This document shows, in pieces, positions 52,570-61,413 of a DNA stretch of 64,000 nucleotides (its first letter is position 1; every line of letters starts with the position of its first letter). This stretch comes from Desulfobacteraceae bacterium (GTDB lineage Bacteria; Desulfobacterota; Desulfobacteria; Desulfobacterales; Desulfosalsimonadaceae). The stretch spans positions 1-64,000 of the forward strand of contig JAABTJ010000002.1 in NCBI GenBank assembly GCA_011389935.1. Reading direction: 5' to 3'. Under the pieces are notes generated by a model. That model saw only the letters and a program-made list of their open reading frames with translations. It had not been told where the DNA came from and did not search any database. Position numbers and translations under genes: made by a program.

Positions 52570-53685
52570 CTACGGGGAGCTGTGGCCGGAACCTGTATCA
52601 GAGATGTGCCGGTCGAAGGCGTTGATCCGATTTTTCCAGGCATAGCGGCGGACCATTTCGGCGGAAAGCATTTCGCGTTTTGCCTCGAAATCCCCGGCAC
52701 GGGTTAACATCTGCGACAGTTTTTGCACCAGCTCGCCCCGGGAGGCGTAAATGCACGTATCCTGAAATGCGTTTGGAATGATTTCCGGATAGGACAGGCG
52801 ATCCGGTACAAGGGGGAGGCACCCGCATGAGGCGGCCTCCACGATGGAGATGCCGAAATTTTCCTGTTTTGCCGTGCTCACAACAACCGCACCCTGCTGA
52901 AGCCATTGAATGTAGTCATTCCTGTCCGGCTCATGGCCGAAAGCGACTATTCGTGACCCCAGCTCCTTTTTTGCTTCGTGAAAAACCGAAGGGACCCGTT
53001 CGAAGGTTTCGCCCAGCAGGGCGACCCTGAAATCGATTTTCCGGTTTTGGACCTCCCGGAGCGCCCGGAAAAAGGTCTCCGGATTCTTGTCGTGCTCCCA
53101 CCGGTGGTTCCATATGACCAGGGGCGGCTCCGTATTCCGGGAGGGATGCGGGAAAGCCCCTTTTATCTCGCATCCCGGGTAGCAGACAAACGCCTTTCCC
53201 CGTATGGCGTCCGCCGCCCATTGGGGTCGGAAATCGGGCATTTTGCGTATAAACCGGTGCATGTGGGCAAAAAACATGTCCATGTGGGTCTGCGAGTTGA
53301 ACAGGATCCGGTCGGCGGCCAGGGCGGAGGTGATATCGGTGAATCCGAACTGGTAGTCCATTCGCTCCCCGTCGGACAAGGGGTAGGTGAACTGGTTTTC
53401 ATGGAAATAGAGCAGGACGGGGGGGCACCGGGACCCGGCCAGCGCCTTAAAATCCGCTGTGCTCATGAGCCCGGACGCAAGGATTCGTTGATATTGTTCA
53501 AGGGGTTTCGCCTCTTGGAAAAAATGGAGGGCGGCGCCGCGCATCCGCCATTTCCAGAACCTTGCGGGCATTTGCAGCAGATGGATTTGGTGCCGTGAAT
53601 GCGCAGCGAGCCCGTCGGCAAAAGCCTTGTGGGACCCACCGTAGAAAGGCTCCAGAAACAAGATTGTAAGCGGTGCTTCTGTCAT
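52570..53685 (-). CDS. tRNA-queuosine alpha-mannosyltransferase homologue (DUF3524)
   Basis: A 371-residue GT4 glycosyltransferase with the DUF3524 N-terminal domain: ILFLEPFYGGSHKAFADGL and YFHENQFTYPLSD, then a donor-binding domain with IWNHRWEHDKNPETFF and KQENFGISIVEAASCGCLPLVP, quoted in parts as ENFGISIVEAASCG. These are the features of GTDC1/QTMAN, which mannosylates queuosine in tRNA-Asp. A bacterial role on queuosine is expected by homology, not shown. It converges on acs. Confidence 0.88.
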   Translation of the reverse strand: MTEAPLTILFLEPFYGGSHKAFADGLAAHSRHQIHLLQMPARFWKWRMRGAALHFFQEAKPLEQYQRILASGLMSTADFKALAGSRCPPVLLYFHENQFTYPLSDGERMDYQFGFTDITSALAADRILFNSQTHMDMFFAHMHRFIRKMPDFRPQWAADAIRGKAFVCYPGCEIKGAFPHPSRNTEPPLVIWNHRWEHDKNPETFFRALREVQNRKIDFRVALLGETFERVPSVFHEAKKELGSRIVAFGHEPDRNDYIQWLQQGAVVVSTAKQENFGISIVEAASCGCLPLVPDRLSYPEIIPNAFQDTCIYASRGELVQKLSQMLTRAGDFEAKREMLSAEMVRRYAWKNRINAFDRHISDTGSGHSSP

Positions 53686-54075
53686 CTGTCCTGTCGATAT
53701 CCTGTCTGCCGGATCTGCGATGCTGCTGCCTTATATGCGCCCGGCCGGTGAAAAACCCGTTTGATTCTTTATAATGTGCTTGATAATATCAGGTACCGTA
53801 TTATACTGATTTTTGCATTTTTGTATAGACACGATAAATATTCCCACAGAATATTGGCCCGCACGGGGTGCCCTTACGAGGTCCTCCTGATTATCATGCC
53901 TATTGATAAATGCAAAGAATTGTCAATAAACCGGTGTTGGTATTCCAAACAATCTTTTTGGCGGACATGCCATTTCCCCCGGCAGCAGAGGACCGGTGCG
54001 GCCCGGAAATCCGAAAACCCGGCGCAGCAAATAGACCCCCTTTATTGCGGCGCCTGCCCACGCAGGAGGTGACAC
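53686..54075. other. 390-bp AT-rich divergent intergenic region
   Basis: No gene is supported. The segment 53760-53940 is markedly AT-rich and contains a plus-strand promoter (53780-53807). TATAAT at 53770-53775 may serve either strand. Bases 53960-54060 are GC-richer leader sequence for the sppA-like gene, with no recognisable riboswitch or tRNA. Confidence 0.6.
53780..53807 (+). promoter_or_regulatory. sigma-70 promoter upstream of the SppA-like gene
   Basis: TTGATA (53780-53785), a 16-bp spacer and TATACT (53802-53807) form a good promoter directed at the gene starting at 54076, giving a leader of about 260 bases. The spacer contains the palindrome GGTACC. Confidence 0.55.
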
Positions 54076-55065
54076 GTGAACCGTTATTTGCCATGGTTTT
54101 TATTTTTGATCGTCGGCCTCTTGCTGAGCGGATGCATCGCTCCCCAGGTCAGCCTTTTTTCAGATGCCTCGGACCCCCTGAACGAGTACCGTCTTTCCGG
54201 CTCCCGGGCGGGAAAGGTGGTGGTGATTCCGGTCCAGGGTACTATATCCGACGAAGTGGACGACCGGATGTTCAGGAGCAAACCGGGAATGGTCCAGGAG
54301 GTTGTTTCCCAGCTTGACCTTGCGCGCCGCGACAACGAGGTCGGCGCAGTGCTTTTGAAAATCGATTCCGCAGGAGGCTCGGTCACCGCAAGCGATATTC
54401 TTTACCATGAAATTGAACGGTTCAAAGAGGAGACCGGCATCAAGGTCGTGGTATCCATGATGAACTTTGCCGCGTCCGGGGGGTATTACATCTCTCTTCC
54501 GGCCGATCATATCATTGCGCACCCCACAACGGTTACCGGGTCTGTCGGCGTGATTTTTATCCGTCCGGATATCCACGGGTTAATGGATAAAATCGGCGTG
54601 GACGTAAAAGTCGATGCATCCGGCAAATACAAGGACATGGGCTCTATACTGCGCCCCAGCACGGAAAGTGAAGATGTTTTGTTTCAGTCCATCGTGGACG
54701 CCCTTGGCGACCGGTTTATCGAAAAAATCAAAAAGCACCGCAATCTCTCTGATGACGCCGTCAAGGACATCCGGACCGCCCGCATCTACCTTGCCGATGA
54801 GGCAAAGGCCGCGGGATTGGTGGATGAGGTCGGCTACCTCACGGATGCCGTGGACAAGGCCAGGTCCCTTGCCGGGCTGCATCCGGATTGCAAGGTGGTC
54901 GTTTACCGCCGCTCCTATTTTGCCAATGACAATGTGTATAATCCCGTTCTGATGAATGCCGGTCCCCGGGTGTCCCCCCTGGTCGACCTCGGTTTGCCGC
55001 AGCATATGGCCCGCAATCTGACCGGTTTTTATTATCTGTGGATGCCAGGCCTGGACAATAGGTAG
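54076..55065 (+). CDS. sppA: SppA-type signal peptide peptidase, lipoprotein
   Basis: A 329-residue S49-family protease. The N-terminal signal ends in lipobox LLSGC, so the mature protein is lipid-anchored on the outer face. The core has VVVIPVQGTIS, IDSAGGSVTASD, the nucleophile Ser in NFAASGGYYIS near 140, and the base Lys in SGKYKDMGSILRPST near 190, the Ser-Lys dyad of short (36K) SppA. The start is GTG, preceded by CAGGAGGTG. It leads an operon with the repeat protein 2 bp downstream. Confidence 0.93.
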   Translation: MNRYLPWFLFLIVGLLLSGCIAPQVSLFSDASDPLNEYRLSGSRAGKVVVIPVQGTISDEVDDRMFRSKPGMVQEVVSQLDLARRDNEVGAVLLKIDSAGGSVTASDILYHEIERFKEETGIKVVVSMMNFAASGGYYISLPADHIIAHPTTVTGSVGVIFIRPDIHGLMDKIGVDVKVDASGKYKDMGSILRPSTESEDVLFQSIVDALGDRFIEKIKKHRNLSDDAVKDIRTARIYLADEAKAAGLVDEVGYLTDAVDKARSLAGLHPDCKVVVYRRSYFANDNVYNPVLMNAGPRVSPLVDLGLPQHMARNLTGFYYLWMPGLDNR

Positions 55066-55067
55066 AG

Positions 55068-56126
55068 ATGCCGAGTAAATTCGATCACAAAATCAAAACC
55101 ATCCTGCAGATCCTGCATTCCCGCGGGTATACCGTAAAAGGGATAAACCAGGGCATCCGGTTGAAGATGAACGGCAACGTTGACGTCGATATTTACACCT
55201 TGAAATTCGATGCGAACAAGCTGCGTGCCCGGTTGAAGCTCCATATCGACGATGCCGGGGAGCGTATTCAGATTGCCGGCCGTCTCGGCGGAAAGCTCCG
55301 GGAAGCCCTCGGCAACACCCTGGATATGGAGGAATTCAAGTTTTCGCGGTGTATTTCCGGGGACTACTATTATTATGCCCGGCTATTCATGCTCGATCTG
55401 AAAATAAAAAGGATCATGAAGGCGATGCGTGCCCGGGGGTATTGCATCAAAGGGATCCGGCAGGGCATCCGGTTGAAGATGAACGGCAACGTTGACATCG
55501 ATATTTACACCCTGCAATTTGATGCGAACAAGCTGCGTGCCCGGTTAAAACTCCATATCGACGATGCCGGGGAGCGTGCCCGTGTCATCCGTGACGTCAG
55601 TGAAAAGCTGCGGGAGGACATGGGCAGCACCCTGGACATGGAGGAATTCAAGTTTTCGCGGTGTGTTTCCGGGAACTACTATTATTATGCACGGCTCTTT
55701 ATGCTGGATGTCCAGGATGTCGGCAGTTCGGAGGAGAAGCCGGAAGTCCTCGCGGTCCGGAAAAGGGGGCTTTCGCGGGAGGCGGAAAACACATCGAAGA
55801 GAGAAGACCTTCAGACGGTCGTTGAAGCGTTTGAATCCGTGGATTCAAAAATGCTTCGAAGATCCCTCGACGGGTTGGGGATTCCCCGCACGTCGATTCT
55901 TCGCGTGGCAATTTCACGCATTTTCAGGGCGGCGACGGATTCGGAGGAGTTGAAAGCGGCTGTCCAGGAAGAAGCCATGAGAATATCCGATCCCAAAGAC
56001 CGCAGCGACCTTGATGCCATCGTCTCGGTAAACGACGTGGCTTTTCTCGATGCCATAATACGGATGCTGCACCAATCGGTTTCCGAAGGGCCCGGCGGAA
56101 TGGGTGGGATCATAAACGATCATTGA
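55068..56126 (+). CDS. uncharacterised protein with two near-identical 104-residue repeats
   Basis: A 352-residue cytosolic protein I do not recognise. Residues about 9-112 and 113-216 are tandem copies sharing stretches such as GIRLKMNGNVD and DANKLRARLKLHIDDAGER, and ending MEEFKFSRC..YYYYARLFML. The DNA copies, 312 bp apart, are also nearly identical, so the duplication is recent or homogenised. The unique tail (217-352) is charged and helical (VVEAFESVDSKMLRRSLDGLG). It follows sppA by two bases and should be cotranslated. No signal peptide or membrane segment is seen. Confidence 0.85.
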   Translation: MPSKFDHKIKTILQILHSRGYTVKGINQGIRLKMNGNVDVDIYTLKFDANKLRARLKLHIDDAGERIQIAGRLGGKLREALGNTLDMEEFKFSRCISGDYYYYARLFMLDLKIKRIMKAMRARGYCIKGIRQGIRLKMNGNVDIDIYTLQFDANKLRARLKLHIDDAGERARVIRDVSEKLREDMGSTLDMEEFKFSRCVSGNYYYYARLFMLDVQDVGSSEEKPEVLAVRKRGLSREAENTSKREDLQTVVEAFESVDSKMLRRSLDGLGIPRTSILRVAISRIFRAATDSEELKAAVQEEAMRISDPKDRSDLDAIVSVNDVAFLDAIIRMLHQSVSEGPGGMGGIINDH

Positions 56127-56130
56127 TCCC

Positions 56131-56285
56131 TGACGGCTTCGTAAAAAGTCCAATATCTGCGTTGCGTACAATCTTTGAAGAATCTCACGTACGGCTAAGT
56201 ACGATCAATTCTTCAAAGATTGCACGCGCCTTGATCTTGAACTTTTTACTTTGCCGTCCAAAACCGACTTTTACAAGTTCATCAA
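56131..56285. repeat. dispersed nested palindromic repeat, copy B
   Basis: A 155-bp copy of the element at 40000-40155. Where copy A has stem caatttttgaagaat/attcttcaaaaattg, this copy has caatctttgaagaat/attcttcaaagattg: both arms changed, so pairing is kept. It lies between convergent genes, and its last bases contain the stop codon of the J-like membrane protein. Confidence 0.9.
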
Positions 56286-58636
56286 TCCTTGACGGCCCTT
56301 ACTACCCCGCATTCCCGCGAATCCCGCCGTGTTTCCATGGCTTTCCCCCCGGGAGAGACGGTAATGGTGTCGACAATCTTGTACCATTCTTCCGAATAGC
56401 CGGAGTAGCTGTCCGCAGACCAGTACCATTTTTCTTCGAGCACCGGAAACGCCGGATCGGTTTTATAAATGTTTGAAAGCTCCGTTGCCGTGGGAAGCCG
56501 CCAATCTGAATAGCCGCCGGTGGAGAGATCCTCCGTATATGCTGCGGCGTCGTCAAACGGCATGCAGGGCTTGTCAGCGGTGGCAGCGGAATCCAGAAGC
56601 GTCCACATCAATCCGGTTTCCGTGTCTTTTACCACGCCCTCCCCCGTTTCGATGAACCGGCCGCCGGAGGACCGGATCATATCCGCCAGCTGATTTTTCA
56701 TCCGCTCTGCCTCCGCTTTCCGGATAAGCCGGTCCAGCCTGACGACTTCTTCGTCAATTCGTTTTTTGATCGGGGTGTTCGGGTATGCTTTCAAGTAGTC
56801 CGTGTAAACACGCCTGGCGCGGACGTAATCCTCTCCGGCATGGGTCGCTTTCTGCTGAAGGGCCTGAAAAACCTGCTCTTGGCGAATATTCTGCCGGTAA
56901 CGGGCCAGCTCCCCCTTGAGCGTGTCTGCATGGCTGTTGTCGTAGAGCTCGATGTAGCCCCGGGCCAATGCTTCGCATTCTTCCCAGTTCTTATCCGCCT
57001 CTGCTTTTTCAAGGGCGTTTTCCACATAAATATAATATTCATTGCCCATATCGTTTAACATATCCTTTACTTGGGAAAGGTTTTTCCCGTCCGGATATTT
57101 TTCGATATAGTCGGTCAGGGCCCGGATCTTTTCGGCGATGTCGGCTTCGATAACAATCCGGGAAAGCGCTTCAAAATCCCTTTTTTCCGCCATGGAATCG
57201 ATTTCGGCCATTTTTTTGCGGGCGTTGGCGACGTATTGCGCGGGCGGATTGGTCTCCAGGTAATCGGCAATCTGCGATTTTGCCGTATCGAAATCTTCAT
57301 CCCGGAGCCATGAATCCACCCGGCTGCTCATTTCCGCGTACTGCTTTTCGTCCTTTTTCGACAATCGTATGTCGATGCGCCTGCGCGCATCGTCCACCAG
57401 GGCCTCATATTTCTTATCTCCCTGGTGCGACTGGATGAACTGCCGGAGCGCGGAAACCTGCTCGTCTACGTTGTTCGAAGCATCCACCCGGGCGATAAGC
57501 CCTTCATATTGCCTGTTTATGGCCTGTTCCTCCCGGTGGTTGACATAGAGAAATCCCGCCGTTGAAAGGACAGCCAAAAGGACGCAGACGCCGGCGGCAA
57601 CCATCATAAGTTTGCGCTTTGTGCCTTTCGGCGGCTCGATGGTCCATTTTTTCCGCTTGCAGTAATCCTTTATGTAGCGTTCCGCTTCATGCTTTTCCAT
57701 ACCGAAATCCATGGCTTTTCGGACCAGAACTTCGTAATATTCGTTGCGGATTTTTCCGTTGAATCCGGAGACGTCGATATCGGAATCGAGTTCGGCCAGC
57801 CTGGATTTTGCAAGGCTGATATCGTAGGCGATGCGGGTTTCTTCATTTTTAAAAATGGTGACGCAATACCCGGCCAGCGTGTTCCCTGCCGTCACCCGGG
57901 CATCTTTTTTGCCGGCGCTTGCCAGTTGTTTTTTCTTTTCAATGGCGGCTTCCTGGAGGGCTTCCAGCTCGGTGCTTTCATGGAGCGAAAGAAAATCATA
58001 CAGGGATTTTTTGTCGACGATTTTCAGGTTTTCCCGGATGGATTTTTCAAGGGATCGGTCCATCTGCCGGGGCGCCGAAGGGGTTTTTGTCTTGCCGTTT
58101 TTCAGCATGGGATTGTAAACCCTTGACTTGATGTCCTCGGGTTTGAAGTTGTGCCGTTTGGCCAGCTTGTTTATCTCTTCTTCCGTAATATACCCCTTGG
58201 CCATTCGCAGGCTCAATTGCTGGTCAATACGGGTATATTTTTCGTCCTTTTTTATCCGGATGCGATCCTGTATTTCGTTTTCCGCTATTTCATGGACCTG
58301 GGCGAGGCGGACAATATCTTCCTTGGAAATATATCCCTTGCCCATAAGAATATCGATATGGCGGTCGATTTCGGCGATTTTATCTGTCTTGTCCTTTACG
58401 TTGCTGTCTTTTGCGGCTGCGGCTTCCTTTTCCCGAAGGTCCGGGTCGTTCATTACCCGCCGGATTTCCGGAATCATGCTGATGTATTTCTGCGCCTGCA
58501 GCCCTTTGGTGGGATGGTTGCGCATGCGGCTCCACTCGGACTGCTTCCGGGTAATGGCGGATTCGATCGTTTCCGGATCCGTTTCCGGGGGGTCGATCGA
58601 AAGCTCAAGCAATATGTAAAAATTTTCGCGTTCCAT
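56282..58636 (-). CDS. J-like domain/membrane/DUF1566 fusion, partner of the Hsp70
   Basis: A 784-residue protein. Residues 4-68 read like a J domain (NFYILLELSIDPPETD, then RNHPTKGLQAQKY and RRVMNDPDLREKE), with HPT where HPD is required to stimulate Hsp70. Two 36-residue helical repeats follow (MGKGYISKEDI, MAKGYITEEEI). One membrane helix is near 343-366 (MMVAAGVCVLLAVL), then about 280 residues of helical repeats. A DUF1566 (Lcl-type) domain ends it, with TGLMWTLLD, GYSDWRLPTATEL and WYWSAD. With the N-terminus inside, DUF1566 would be periplasmic. It is third in the GrpE/Hsp70 operon. Confidence 0.85.
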   Translation of the reverse strand: MERENFYILLELSIDPPETDPETIESAITRKQSEWSRMRNHPTKGLQAQKYISMIPEIRRVMNDPDLREKEAAAAKDSNVKDKTDKIAEIDRHIDILMGKGYISKEDIVRLAQVHEIAENEIQDRIRIKKDEKYTRIDQQLSLRMAKGYITEEEINKLAKRHNFKPEDIKSRVYNPMLKNGKTKTPSAPRQMDRSLEKSIRENLKIVDKKSLYDFLSLHESTELEALQEAAIEKKKQLASAGKKDARVTAGNTLAGYCVTIFKNEETRIAYDISLAKSRLAELDSDIDVSGFNGKIRNEYYEVLVRKAMDFGMEKHEAERYIKDYCKRKKWTIEPPKGTKRKLMMVAAGVCVLLAVLSTAGFLYVNHREEQAINRQYEGLIARVDASNNVDEQVSALRQFIQSHQGDKKYEALVDDARRRIDIRLSKKDEKQYAEMSSRVDSWLRDEDFDTAKSQIADYLETNPPAQYVANARKKMAEIDSMAEKRDFEALSRIVIEADIAEKIRALTDYIEKYPDGKNLSQVKDMLNDMGNEYYIYVENALEKAEADKNWEECEALARGYIELYDNSHADTLKGELARYRQNIRQEQVFQALQQKATHAGEDYVRARRVYTDYLKAYPNTPIKKRIDEEVVRLDRLIRKAEAERMKNQLADMIRSSGGRFIETGEGVVKDTETGLMWTLLDSAATADKPCMPFDDAAAYTEDLSTGGYSDWRLPTATELSNIYKTDPAFPVLEEKWYWSADSYSGYSEEWYKIVDTITVSPGGKAMETRRDSRECGVVRAVKD

Positions 58637-58725
58637 AGACTTCACGTGTCCGGTTTGAAACAAGACGCCAACAAAGAGATTGGGCCAAAATCCGAATGTT
58701 GAGATGGGTTGTACTGATAAAAGGG

Positions 58726-60408
58726 TTACAATACCATGTGCTTCTGGGTTCTGATCTTGGCCTGTTCAAATTCTTCCCCGCTGATAACGGATGCCGTATC
58801 CACGACCACGTCGATTTTCTGGGCATTGGTGGTTTCTTCCGCGGTAATATGGAGGCGTCCTTCCTCGTTTAACTCGTATTCAATCGCGATGGGAGAGTCT
58901 TCCGGCAGATCGGAAGGAAGGTTCAAAACCGCCTTTTTGATTTCGACGGCGTTGTCCACGGGAATTTCGACCTTGCTGGTTTCACTTTCCATGATGCGGA
59001 TCAATACTGTCTGCTGGTTGTGTGCGGCGGTAAAGAATTTCTTTTTAATACGAACCGGGACCGGGGTGTTCCGGAGCACCAGGTTGAAGATGATCTCCTC
59101 GTTGTTCGGGTTGTGCGCGACCACCCCGAAGCTTTTGCTGGTGACATTTCTGACCTGGAGCATTGCATTTTCGACGCTGGGAAGAGTATACCCGCTTTCA
59201 TCGGCAAGCGCCATGGCGGCTTCCCTGAAATCTTCGGCCGAGATTTCCTGCTTGTCTATCATTTCGGTCAGCGTTTCAGGGCGTTCTATGACTTTTTGGG
59301 TTTTTTCCGACAGGCGCCGGATGAGATCGTCATTCAATGCCAGTTTCCAGCCGTAAATGGCGGCTCCCTTTGCAACGGCCTCATCCGGATCAAAAATCTT
59401 GGGGGTGATATTGAATTCCTTGGATATTTTTTCAATAACCTGGGGCATGCGTGTGGCGCCCCCCACCAGGATGAATTCGTCAAATGACGGAAACCCCTTT
59501 GCTTCAGCGGCTTCAAGCATTTCTCTGGTAAAATCGATGGTCCGGTACAGCAGGTCCTCGGTCAGTTCCTCGAATTTTTCCCGTTCCAGCATGAGCTTGA
59601 TGCGCTGGCCGCCATGGGTTATGGCGATCGGCGTCTTGTTCCGCTGGGACAGGCTTTTTTTCGCTTTTTCCGCGGACAACTGAAGATCCTGCCATGTGTC
59701 CGGGTCGTCCAGGATATCTTCTGTAATGCCGGTTTCTTCCTGGAATTTTTCCACCAGGTACGCGACGATCCGGTCGTCCCAGTCCTTGCCGCCCAGGTTG
59801 TGGTCTCCGCCGGTGCAGACCACCTCCACGGCTTCCTTGCTGATATATATCATGGTCACGTCAAATGTGCCGCCTCCCAGGTCGTATACGAGGACGGTTT
59901 TCTTGTCGGTCGTTTCAAGGGAACCATACGCTATGGCGGCGGCCGTAGGTTCGTTGATGATGTGGCGCACGTTCAGGCCCGCGATTTCCCCGGCCTTCCG
60001 GGTGGCTTCCCGCTCATTGATGCCGAAATAGGCCGGGCAGGTAATCACTACGTCGGTGACTTCCTCGTTCATAAACTCCCGGGCATCCTGTGCGAGTTTT
60101 TTGAGGATGTATGCGGATATCTCTTCCGGCCGGTATCGCTGCCCCGCAAACTCGAAAATGAAATTCGGCTCCCCCATGGAACGTTTGATAAAGCTGACGA
60201 CCTCGTCCGGATACAGCTTGGCGCTTTCTTTGGCCACCTCTCCGACCACGATGTTTTCTTCGTCGAAAAATACGACGGAAGGGGTAACGCGTTCGTTTTC
60301 CGAGTTGGCGATAATAACGGCCTTGCCGAATTCGTCAACGTACGAAATCGAGGAATATGTCGTGCCGAGATCGATGCCGAAGATGCGCTTTATCGATTTT
60401 TTATTCAA
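58726..60408 (-). CDS. divergent Hsp70 (DnaK-like) without C-terminal lid
   Basis: A 560-residue Hsp70. The ATPase has FGIDLGTTYSSISYVD, VYDLGGGTFDVTMI and FILVGGATRMPQVIEKI. An unusual insert of about 60 residues (TLTEMIDKQEISAEDF) separates it from the beta-sandwich substrate domain (SFGVVAHNPNNEEIIFNLVL). The chain ends soon after the sandwich, so the helical lid and EEVD-like tail of DnaK are missing. The start is TTG at 60408, overlapping the TGA of the GrpE-like gene; GGCAGG lies upstream. It is likely dedicated to the adjoining partners. Confidence 0.92.
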   Translation of the reverse strand: MNKKSIKRIFGIDLGTTYSSISYVDEFGKAVIIANSENERVTPSVVFFDEENIVVGEVAKESAKLYPDEVVSFIKRSMGEPNFIFEFAGQRYRPEEISAYILKKLAQDAREFMNEEVTDVVITCPAYFGINEREATRKAGEIAGLNVRHIINEPTAAAIAYGSLETTDKKTVLVYDLGGGTFDVTMIYISKEAVEVVCTGGDHNLGGKDWDDRIVAYLVEKFQEETGITEDILDDPDTWQDLQLSAEKAKKSLSQRNKTPIAITHGGQRIKLMLEREKFEELTEDLLYRTIDFTREMLEAAEAKGFPSFDEFILVGGATRMPQVIEKISKEFNITPKIFDPDEAVAKGAAIYGWKLALNDDLIRRLSEKTQKVIERPETLTEMIDKQEISAEDFREAAMALADESGYTLPSVENAMLQVRNVTSKSFGVVAHNPNNEEIIFNLVLRNTPVPVRIKKKFFTAAHNQQTVLIRIMESETSKVEIPVDNAVEIKKAVLNLPSDLPEDSPIAIEYELNEEGRLHITAEETTNAQKIDVVVDTASVISGEEFEQAKIRTQKHMVL

Positions 60409-61208
60409 CTTTCGCCTGCCTTGTCATTTGATGAGTCGTTGTAAACATAAACCGAAACCATTTCCGGCCGAATCACTTTTCCTTCCCATTCATACCCGGG
60501 GCGCAGGCTTTCCGACACCAGCCGGTTGTTTTCAGGGATTTCGGTAGGGATTTTTTTTATAATGCGCTGCCTGGCGGAGTCAAACGTATTGGATGGGCTG
60601 GTAAAGGGGTATACGCCCTGAAAGGTGAAAAGATCTTCCAGATCCGATATTATCTGGTCCATGAAGTCGAGAAGGATGACCGCGGCATTTTCCGATTGCA
60701 CTTCATTTTCGTAGTGGTATTTGAATTTTCTCGTATCGTCTATGATTTTGATGATGTCCGTGATCATGGAGAGCAGGTGTTTTTTAATGATGCCGTCCCT
60801 GAAATCCTGCAGCTGGTCATGGAGATCGTCGATAATTCTGTTTTTATGCTCGTCGTATTTGATCTTGCCTTCGAAATGAGCGGTGAGCTCCTCCATTCGA
60901 CGGCTGATTCCCTTGATTTCGTCCAGGATGTACGGGATGATGTCCGGCATGTCGGTTTGCCGGGGCGCAGCTGTTCCCTGATTCCCGGCATGTTCGGACG
61001 GCTCCCCGGCCGGTGAGGGTTTTGCCGGGGATTCTTCAGGGAATTTTTCATGCACGCCGGTATCTTCTTCAGCGGGCCCGCCTTCCAACGAAGACTTGTT
61101 TGAAGCCGTCGGTTTTTCATCCATCATAATACCGAGTTCAAGCATATCTCCGGGGTCGTCTTCGGGGCTGTTTTCCTTGCCGGTATCGTCTTTGTCGCTG
61201 TCGTTCAT
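60405..61208 (-). CDS. GrpE-like nucleotide exchange factor
   Basis: A 267-residue protein. The first 110 residues are acidic and low-complexity (DSDKDDTGKENSPEDDPGD). A long coiled coil follows near 115-160 (YILDEIKGISRRMEELTAHFE). The C-terminal beta domain has the GrpE pattern ENNRLVSESLRPGYEWEGKVIRPEMVSVYVY, quoted as LRPGYEWEGKVIRPEMVSV. It should release ADP from the Hsp70 encoded next, with which it is translationally coupled (TTGA overlap). ATG 61208 is preferred to a frame from 61250. The long acidic N-terminus is unusual for GrpE. Confidence 0.85.
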   Translation of the reverse strand: MNDSDKDDTGKENSPEDDPGDMLELGIMMDEKPTASNKSSLEGGPAEEDTGVHEKFPEESPAKPSPAGEPSEHAGNQGTAAPRQTDMPDIIPYILDEIKGISRRMEELTAHFEGKIKYDEHKNRIIDDLHDQLQDFRDGIIKKHLLSMITDIIKIIDDTRKFKYHYENEVQSENAAVILLDFMDQIISDLEDLFTFQGVYPFTSPSNTFDSARQRIIKKIPTEIPENNRLVSESLRPGYEWEGKVIRPEMVSVYVYNDSSNDKAGES

Positions 61209-61413
61209 GCATCGTTTCCGAATGATTGGCGCCTGTTGTTTTTGGATCAATAGATCGCTTGACGAGAAGGTATTACAGATTGGACCGTATTCGATATGCG
61301 ACTATTAAACGGCAGCCCGTGGTTTTTGTCAAGCAAATTCTGGGCGTTTGCCGTATGAAATGCACTTTAAATAAAGATGGTTAGAGAGATTTTCCTTCCG
61401 CCGGAATGGCGTG

